Part shown: in pieces, positions 60,003-64,000 of the stretch
Layout: each line of letters starts with the position of its first letter
Numbering within the stretch: the stretch's first letter is position 1
Program-made: the position numbers and the translations under genes
Source of the DNA: an uncultured Acetatifactor sp.
GTDB taxonomy: Bacteria > Bacillota > Clostridia > Lachnospirales > Lachnospiraceae
Assembly: GCA_910584865.1 (NCBI GenBank)
Contig: CAJUCE010000013.1
Coordinates: forward strand, 10,819-74,818
DNA length: 64,000 bases
Reading direction: 5' to 3'
Notes under the pieces: model-generated
Told to the model about the DNA's origin: nothing
Database searches by the model: none
Seen by the model: only the letters and a program-made list of their open reading frames with translations

Positions 60003-60542
60003 CTAATTTCTATGTAGGTAAATAGGCAGAACGCGCTTTAGGTAATGTAAGCGTTTCTGGTATTCATCTTCCGTAAGGGGCTTGCGTCTCCGCTTTGGGC
60101 CATTTCCAGATTTGGCACGCTTATAATTACTGTCGTGAGTACATAGGAAATGGTAGTAATAATAATTCCCATCAAAATACTGAAAGTACATTGAATCCCA
60201 CTCTTCTGGAGGCTTTATTGATGGGGTAAGATAATTCACATGTTTTAATACATACTCAAAATATTCCACATATTTTGGATAATCTGGCAGTTGCCAGTAT
60301 GCCAGTAATTTAAGTGAAACCAAATGTTCATCACATGTTCTGGATATATTTACGGAATTTGAAGAAAATGCGTCTCTGCATTTTTCCACGAATTCTAGGC
60401 AATTCTCATAATGCCTTGTATAGTAAAAGAACTGCGATAAAAAATTTATTCCACCCCCTTCTAACAAGTATATTAAATCATCAACAGTGAAAATACATTG
60501 GTGAAGAACCTCTGGGAGAGTAGTTAAATCTATTTCATTCAT
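60003..60542 (-). CDS. Unknown leftward accessory protein
   Basis: I do not recognise this 179-residue protein. It is rich in aromatic residues (FLSQFFYYTRHYENC; MYFQYFDGNYYYYHFLC) and has a basic C-terminal part (KSGNGPKRRRKPLTEDEYQK). It is the only leftward gene in the right half of the prophage, and its DNA is more AT-rich than its neighbours, so it is probably a later acquisition expressed from the prophage. The ATG with ggaggt six bases upstream was chosen. Defence or exclusion is possible from position only. Confidence 0.65.
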   Translation of the reverse strand: MNEIDLTTLPEVLHQCIFTVDDLIYLLEGGGINFLSQFFYYTRHYENCLEFVEKCRDAFSSNSVNISRTCDEHLVSLKLLAYWQLPDYPKYVEYFEYVLKHVNYLTPSIKPPEEWDSMYFQYFDGNYYYYHFLCTHDSNYKRAKSGNGPKRRRKPLTEDEYQKRLHYLKRVLPIYLHRN

Positions 60543-60555
60543 AGTGACCTCCATA

Positions 60556-60612
60556 AAAATGCCTTTTGGTGAGCTAATGTCGGCTTTTTTATTGACAAAA
60601 TGCCTTTTGGTG
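60556..60612. repeat. Direct repeat aaaatgccttttggtg, two copies 41 bp apart
   Basis: Identical 16-bp copies at 60556-60571 and 60597-60612. The first is just upstream of the leftward gene. The second overlaps the -35 end and fills the spacer of the rightward promoter. They are good operator candidates. Confidence 0.85.
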
Positions 60613-60621
60613 TGTTATAAT
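60592..60621 (+). promoter_or_regulatory. Rightward promoter of the second accessory cluster
   Basis: ttgaca and tataat with an 18-base spacer occupied by one repeat copy. A 150-base leader follows, without an obvious gene. Confidence 0.8.
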
Positions 60622-60770
60622 AAGAGAGTAACAAGGGAATAAAAAAGGAAAAGCCGCTCCACCGACCAAAGTTTAGCGACTTTCCTCCCACATCAACCCA
60701 CAAGGAGCTGATAAATCTATTTTATCATTTCTTTGCGGTAAATTCAACCCAAAATTGGAGGAGCCGAATC

Positions 60771-61016
60771 ATGAAAAATTCAAGAGAAATCCCAGAAGTA
60801 AAAGAAGTGAGCCAGGAGGAAATCCGGGCATTGAGCAGCAATCTGTTTGAACTGTATGCAGTTCTGGAGACCGCATCCATCGCTCTTTATAATCTGCAAA
60901 GCGAGCCAGAGGCGATAGGCAAGGCTGTGACTATTTCCTTTGCAGTGGAAAAAGCGGCTAAAGACTGCGAAGTATTGAAAGCTGTTGTAGACGATATGGC
61001 AGAGAGAACCAGGTAG
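60771..61016 (+). CDS. Small helical protein, unknown
   Basis: An 81-residue protein (EIRALSSNLFELYAVLETASIALYNLQ; FAVEKAAKDCEVLKAVVDDMA) with long helices, resembling small coiled-coil accessory proteins. It has ggagg ahead of the ATG and is the first gene behind the repeat-covered promoter. Confidence 0.6.
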   Translation: MKNSREIPEVKEVSQEEIRALSSNLFELYAVLETASIALYNLQSEPEAIGKAVTISFAVEKAAKDCEVLKAVVDDMAERTR

Positions 61017-61098
61017 GCATATAAAATATCCCGGGGTGCAGAATAACCGCTCCCTGGGGCTATATGGACATTGAAAATCAAATAAGGAGGATAAGGAC

Positions 61099-61929
61099 AT
61101 GGAAGAAACTAGGAACGAACTGGCAGAAGTGGAGTTGCAGGAGGAACCATATAAGAGCGGCTCAGTCCACTACATTGACAGCCGGGAAGTCGCAAGGATG
61201 GTTGAAAAGGAACATAGCAATTTACTGAAAGACATCCGGAGGTATATTGCCCAGATGGGAAAAGTAAAAATTGACTTTTCTGAATTTTTCATTGAATCAT
61301 CATATAGTGCTGAGGGGCAGAGTAGATCATATCCATGCTATCTGGTAACGGAAAAAGGCTGTGAATTTATTGCCCACAAGATGACCAGTGAAAAGGGTAC
61401 AGCATTTACAGTGGCATACATCGACCGTTTCCATGAAATGAAAGGCGCTTTAGAGGGGGAATCTGATTCGGTTCTGAAAGAATTCATGAAACAGCAACTT
61501 AAATCTAATCAACAGCAGACGGAGGCCATTAGTACAGTTGTCGGTTTGGTAGGCCAGATAATGGAGGGATTTAAGGAACTTTCTGCGGATGTGGAGAATC
61601 TGAAAAGCCAAAGGGCAGGAATTCTTTTCCAGAATCCATTTTCGGTTCAGCAGGATGTGGTAGACCAGCGTATGAGGACGCTTAACGGCCTAATAGACCA
61701 GGTGGCGGATTTATGTCAGATGGAGCGCAACAAAGTTCTGCACTTTCTGTATAAGACGCTGCAGGAGAGTCTGGGAGTGACATTGAATCCGTACCTGATG
61801 GTGATGAAGTCGGAGCATGGGGGCGATGCCGTCTGCAATTTGCATGTGATTGCCAGCGTGGACAGGTTCTATGAACGGGCGGCAGAGATGTGTCGGGATG
61901 TGATTGCCAGGAAGAGGCTGTTTGGGTAG
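61099..61929 (+). CDS. Rha-family phage regulatory protein
   Basis: A 276-residue protein. The N-terminal Rha domain (YIDSREVARMVEKEHSNLLKDIRRYI; CYLVTEKGCEFIAHKMTSEKGTAFTVAYIDRFHEM) is typical of phage antirepressor-like regulators. A linker with a coiled coil and a C-terminal domain follow (LNGLIDQVADLCQMERNKVLHFLYKTLQESLG), probably for DNA or partner binding. Such proteins modulate lysogeny or host range. It stands in a region resembling a second early operon. Confidence 0.85.
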   Translation: MEETRNELAEVELQEEPYKSGSVHYIDSREVARMVEKEHSNLLKDIRRYIAQMGKVKIDFSEFFIESSYSAEGQSRSYPCYLVTEKGCEFIAHKMTSEKGTAFTVAYIDRFHEMKGALEGESDSVLKEFMKQQLKSNQQQTEAISTVVGLVGQIMEGFKELSADVENLKSQRAGILFQNPFSVQQDVVDQRMRTLNGLIDQVADLCQMERNKVLHFLYKTLQESLGVTLNPYLMVMKSEHGGDAVCNLHVIASVDRFYERAAEMCRDVIARKRLFG

Positions 61930-61946
61930 AGGGGAGGATAGGCAGA

Positions 61947-62177
61947 GTGGAGCTGACTCCAGAGGAGGCGGAGCGGTACTACCTGGAGGAAAAGTACATT
62001 GTCACATACGGATGCATCTACCAGCTTTTCTACAGCACAGCGCAGAAAAGGGTATACGGACAAGTAATCTATAGAAGCAAGGGGATGACGCGGAGAGGCC
62101 GGTTCTTTGCTATGGATGCGGAGACGGTGAACCACCTGGTAGGATTCAATCTGGTAAATAAGGAGGTATTAGCATGA
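61947..62177 (+). CDS. Small protein, unknown
   Basis: A 76-residue protein (MELTPEEAERYYLEEKYIVT; GQVIYRSKGMTRRGRFFAMD). The GTG start has ggggagga upstream. It overlaps the next gene by four bases (ATGA). No family recognised. Confidence 0.55.
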   Translation: MELTPEEAERYYLEEKYIVTYGCIYQLFYSTAQKRVYGQVIYRSKGMTRRGRFFAMDAETVNHLVGFNLVNKEVLA

Positions 62178-62557
62178 AGTATTACAGCACACAGAGGCCG
62201 GTTTCCCCTGGGACGTTTCCCAGGCAGGGAGCCGGGCAAATCGTGAATTTTGACAATAAGCAGTTTTGTGAGGAGATAGGGCGCGATGCCTGGGGATACA
62301 TCGAGTATGAGGAGCCGCTGTCTGCAGCACAGCTGGAGGCGTATGAGCTGGTGCCGGGAGGGATGAAGAAATTCTGGTGCGTCACCACATCGGTAAATGA
62401 CCGCGGCCAGGTGGCAGCAAACATCACCAATGTAATAGAGGCGGTATGCAAGCCGGAAAATTCATCAACCAGCACGAGCCGCAGGGATATTTACCAGGAC
62501 TGGTTCCCTTCCCTGGAGCAGGCAGAGAAATATGTGGAGGAGGCAAGGAACGCATGA
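62174..62557 (+). CDS. Accessory protein, unknown
   Basis: A 127-residue protein (STQRPVSPGTFPRQGAGQIVNFDNKQFCEEIGRDAWGYIEY; DIYQDWFPSLEQAEKYVEEA). The pattern recalls small proteins in mobile-element regions of gut Clostridia, but I cannot name a function. It overlaps the next gene by four bases. Confidence 0.6.
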   Translation: MKYYSTQRPVSPGTFPRQGAGQIVNFDNKQFCEEIGRDAWGYIEYEEPLSAAQLEAYELVPGGMKKFWCVTTSVNDRGQVAANITNVIEAVCKPENSSTSTSRRDIYQDWFPSLEQAEKYVEEARNA

Positions 62558-63015
62558 AACTTGTAATCGAGGTAAAGCGCCGGAGAATGAGCGTTACCCA
62601 GGGCACGGTGGATGTGTATGTGAACGGCCAGAAGGTCATAACCTTCGGAGACAAGATAGAGATGATTGGGGAAGGCGAGCGGTGCTATGGGGAGAATATT
62701 GGAGGGTGGGGCAGCAAAAAGCCGGATTCCTCTTTTATTGCCGGATACCTATGGCATCCCCATGATGAACTTTACAATTATAGGGAGAAAATGGAGCGGA
62801 TTCTGGTGGACGGTGAGGAGCCTGGGGAATCCGCGGAAAATCGGCTTGCGGTCCTGCTGGCAAATGCGGTGGGGCTGTATGCGGAGAGGCACTCCGACAG
62901 CTACAACACCGGCGCGGAATTCTGGGAGATGCTCCTGGGAGAGCTGGGAACGGATTTTGAAGAGCTGGAGGCTCTGGGAGTGAATGTTGAGGACATGAAG
63001 GAGGCAGCGCGGTGA
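62554..63015 (+). CDS. Accessory protein, unknown
   Basis: A 153-residue protein with an N-terminal beta part (LVIEVKRRRMSVTQGTVDVYVNGQKVITFG) and an acidic helical C-terminus (GELGTDFEELEALGVNVEDM). The ATG with ggagg upstream was chosen over a longer frame without an SD sequence. Coupled by overlap to both neighbours. Confidence 0.6.
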   Translation: MKLVIEVKRRRMSVTQGTVDVYVNGQKVITFGDKIEMIGEGERCYGENIGGWGSKKPDSSFIAGYLWHPHDELYNYREKMERILVDGEEPGESAENRLAVLLANAVGLYAERHSDSYNTGAEFWEMLLGELGTDFEELEALGVNVEDMKEAAR

Positions 63016-63506
63016 AGGATAGAAGGTTTTGGCCAGAACAGATTGTGGAGGCAAGGAGGCTGGCTGTCCAGGAGAAGAAACTGCTCACCAGGGAGTACGA
63101 TGCGTTCTCTGATGCGGATGGTCTGCGCGTACTCTCAAAGGAAGAGCTTAAGGAATTGAAGGATAACCGGTATTCCTGCATCTATGCCGGCTGGATCACG
63201 GTCATCGAGGACTACACGGAGGAAACCGGGAAAGCCTGGGAGGTTCTCCAGGCGGTCAATGCGCGGTTCCGGGAGATGGATGCGGAAGAGCAGGCGATAG
63301 ATATTCTGAATGATTTTCCGGATGTGGAGCTGGGGCTGGCAGACATTACGGACGCTTTCATTTCCTGTATGGAGGAATCCGGGCATGAATTGACGTACAG
63401 CCTGCCGACAGAGGGGAGAAACATAACATATTTCGTAGTGACAAGCCGCGCCTGCCTGGAGGATGAAAATATCCGGATGATGACGGCGGAGATGGCGATG
63501 ATGTAA
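63012..63506 (+). CDS. Accessory protein, unknown
   Basis: A 164-residue acidic protein (FWPEQIVEARRLAVQEKKLL; INDFPDVELG-like middle; ISCMEESGHELTYSLPTEGRN). The GTG start overlaps the preceding stop codon. No domain recognised. Confidence 0.55.
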   Translation: MKDRRFWPEQIVEARRLAVQEKKLLTREYDAFSDADGLRVLSKEELKELKDNRYSCIYAGWITVIEDYTEETGKAWEVLQAVNARFREMDAEEQAIDILNDFPDVELGLADITDAFISCMEESGHELTYSLPTEGRNITYFVVTSRACLEDENIRMMTAEMAMM

Positions 63507-63517
63507 AGGAGGGAAAC

Positions 63518-63697
63518 ATGGATTCTTACAAGGTGCAACAACTGGAGAAGATGCTGGCACATGAAACCAGCAAGACGGAGGAGCATTATGGGGCGCGTCT
63601 GACTCACTGGTACGGAGACACCAAAGCGCTCACTATTGACGCAGGCGGTTTGAGAGCTTTGATTCGGTACTACTCAAAGCATGAGACTGAATTATAG
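63518..63697 (+). CDS. Small protein, unknown
   Basis: A 59-residue protein (MDSYKVQQLEKMLAHETSKT; HWYGDTKALTIDAGGLRALI) with aaaggaggg upstream. A short helical front and a mixed alpha-beta rear suggest a small folded domain. Similar proteins are common in mobile regions of gut Clostridia. Confidence 0.6.
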   Translation: MDSYKVQQLEKMLAHETSKTEEHYGARLTHWYGDTKALTIDAGGLRALIRYYSKHETEL

Positions 63698-63707
63698 GAG
63701 GATGGAT

Positions 63708-63887
63708 ATGGACGAAAGGGCAAAAGAACTGATTAGGAACCTGGTGGAGCTGATGCGCTCCAGCCAGCAGAGGGTGTATGATTATGAGTTTGCCGATTAT
63801 CTAATGTGCAACACTGGCATCAAGCCGGAGGAGCTTGTGGAGTGCGGCATCTATGGGAGCAGACCACAGAAGGAGGAAATGGAATGA
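63708..63887 (+). CDS. Small protein, unknown
   Basis: A 59-residue helical protein (MDERAKELIRNLVELMRSSQ; DYLMCNTGIKPEELVECGIY). The ATG six bases after aggagg was chosen. It overlaps the next gene by four bases. Confidence 0.55.
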   Translation: MDERAKELIRNLVELMRSSQQRVYDYEFADYLMCNTGIKPEELVECGIYGSRPQKEEME

Positions 63888-64000
63888 GAACCGCCGGGGA
63901 AATTATAGAGGAGATTCTGGAAAGGGATGGAGTGAGCCAGTCCGATCTGGCAGAGATGATGGATACCGACCGCAGGGCGATTTACCAGACGCTCCGGAAA
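63884..64000 (+). CDS. Helix-turn-helix protein, 3' end outside the window
   Basis: Only the first 39 codons are present: a helix-turn-helix-like start (EIIEEILERDGVSQSDLAEM, MDTDRRAIYQTLRK). It is probably an XRE-type regulator. It shows that the regulatory cluster continues to the right. Confidence 0.6.
   Translation, partial: MRTAGEIIEEILERDGVSQSDLAEMMDTDRRAIYQTLRK

Larger units (their letters stand above)
11643..64000. mobile_element. Prophage (contractile-tailed phage), right end outside the window
   Basis: The gene order is that of a temperate myovirus: recombinase, leftward repressor, divergent early operon with recombination and replication genes, terminase, portal, capsid, sheath, tube, frameshifted chaperone, tape measure, baseplate, a DGR-diversified fibre-region protein, and lysis. 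The left boundary is placed between the queA stop and the recombinase stop; no att repeat could be confirmed. Genes still look phage- or accessory-like at the right edge, so the element is longer than about 52 kb or is followed by another accessory region. Confidence 0.93.

Noticed and set aside
59779..60006. 75-codon plus-strand frame in the GTCC array
   Set aside because: No SD sequence, and it covers the repeats and the 3' end of the leftward gene.
11643..64000. tRNA genes in the prophage
   Set aside because: No cloverleaf with a GTTCRA-type T-arm was noticed when reading; a tRNA scan would be decisive.

Overview
The window looks like a chromosome segment of a low-to-mid GC Gram-positive bacterium of the Clostridia, most likely a gut Lachnospiraceae relative. 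The evidence is purine-rich Shine-Dalgarno (SD) sequences before nearly every gene, a T-box leader in front of pheST, a Firmicutes-type 6S RNA candidate, a SpoIID-family protein, and a phage gene set typical of Firmicutes myoviruses. These assignments come from reading motifs and family features by eye; no database search was run.

Host part (1 to about 11,640, all on the + strand): the 3' part of a HlyD-type adaptor gene carrying a 30-bp minisatellite; a 6S RNA candidate with promoter and terminator; a SpoIID/LytB-family gene with its own 39-bp minisatellite; a YihY/BrkB membrane protein; a phenylalanine T-box followed by pheS and pheT; an M18 aminopeptidase; and queA.

Prophage part (about 11,640 to the window end, at least 52 kb, right end not reached): a large serine recombinase sits just behind queA, followed by a leftward repressor region and a divergent early operon. 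That operon holds regulators, RecT with a nuclease partner, a replisome organizer, a DnaC-type loader, RusA, many small proteins, a PAPS-reductase-like protein and a late-type regulator. Next come a separately transcribed HAD-like gene, three ParB-domain proteins with two methyltransferase-like domains, terminase, and a portal protein fused to a Nudix domain. The head genes include a protease with an internal start that probably makes the scaffold. The contractile tail genes include a sheath, a tube, and a chaperone pair joined by a -1 frameshift site. Tape measure, baseplate and fibre genes follow.

The most striking element is a complete diversity-generating retroelement (DGR) at about 53.6-56.7 kb. 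It has a target protein with an FGE/C-type-lectin-like fold, a 114-bp variable repeat at its 3' end, a DNA hairpin after it, an Avd-type accessory gene, a 114-bp template repeat and a DGR-type reverse transcriptase. Template and variable repeat differ at 15 positions, and all 15 are adenines in the template. The target is the last tail-fibre-region gene, so the system probably diversifies the phage's receptor-binding protein.

After the DGR come lysis genes (coiled-coil membrane protein, LL-H-type holin, multidomain endolysin with an internal start). Then there is a non-coding stretch with a helically phased GTCC array, a leftward gene of unknown function, and a second cluster of regulatory and small accessory genes (Rha family and unknowns) running off the right edge.
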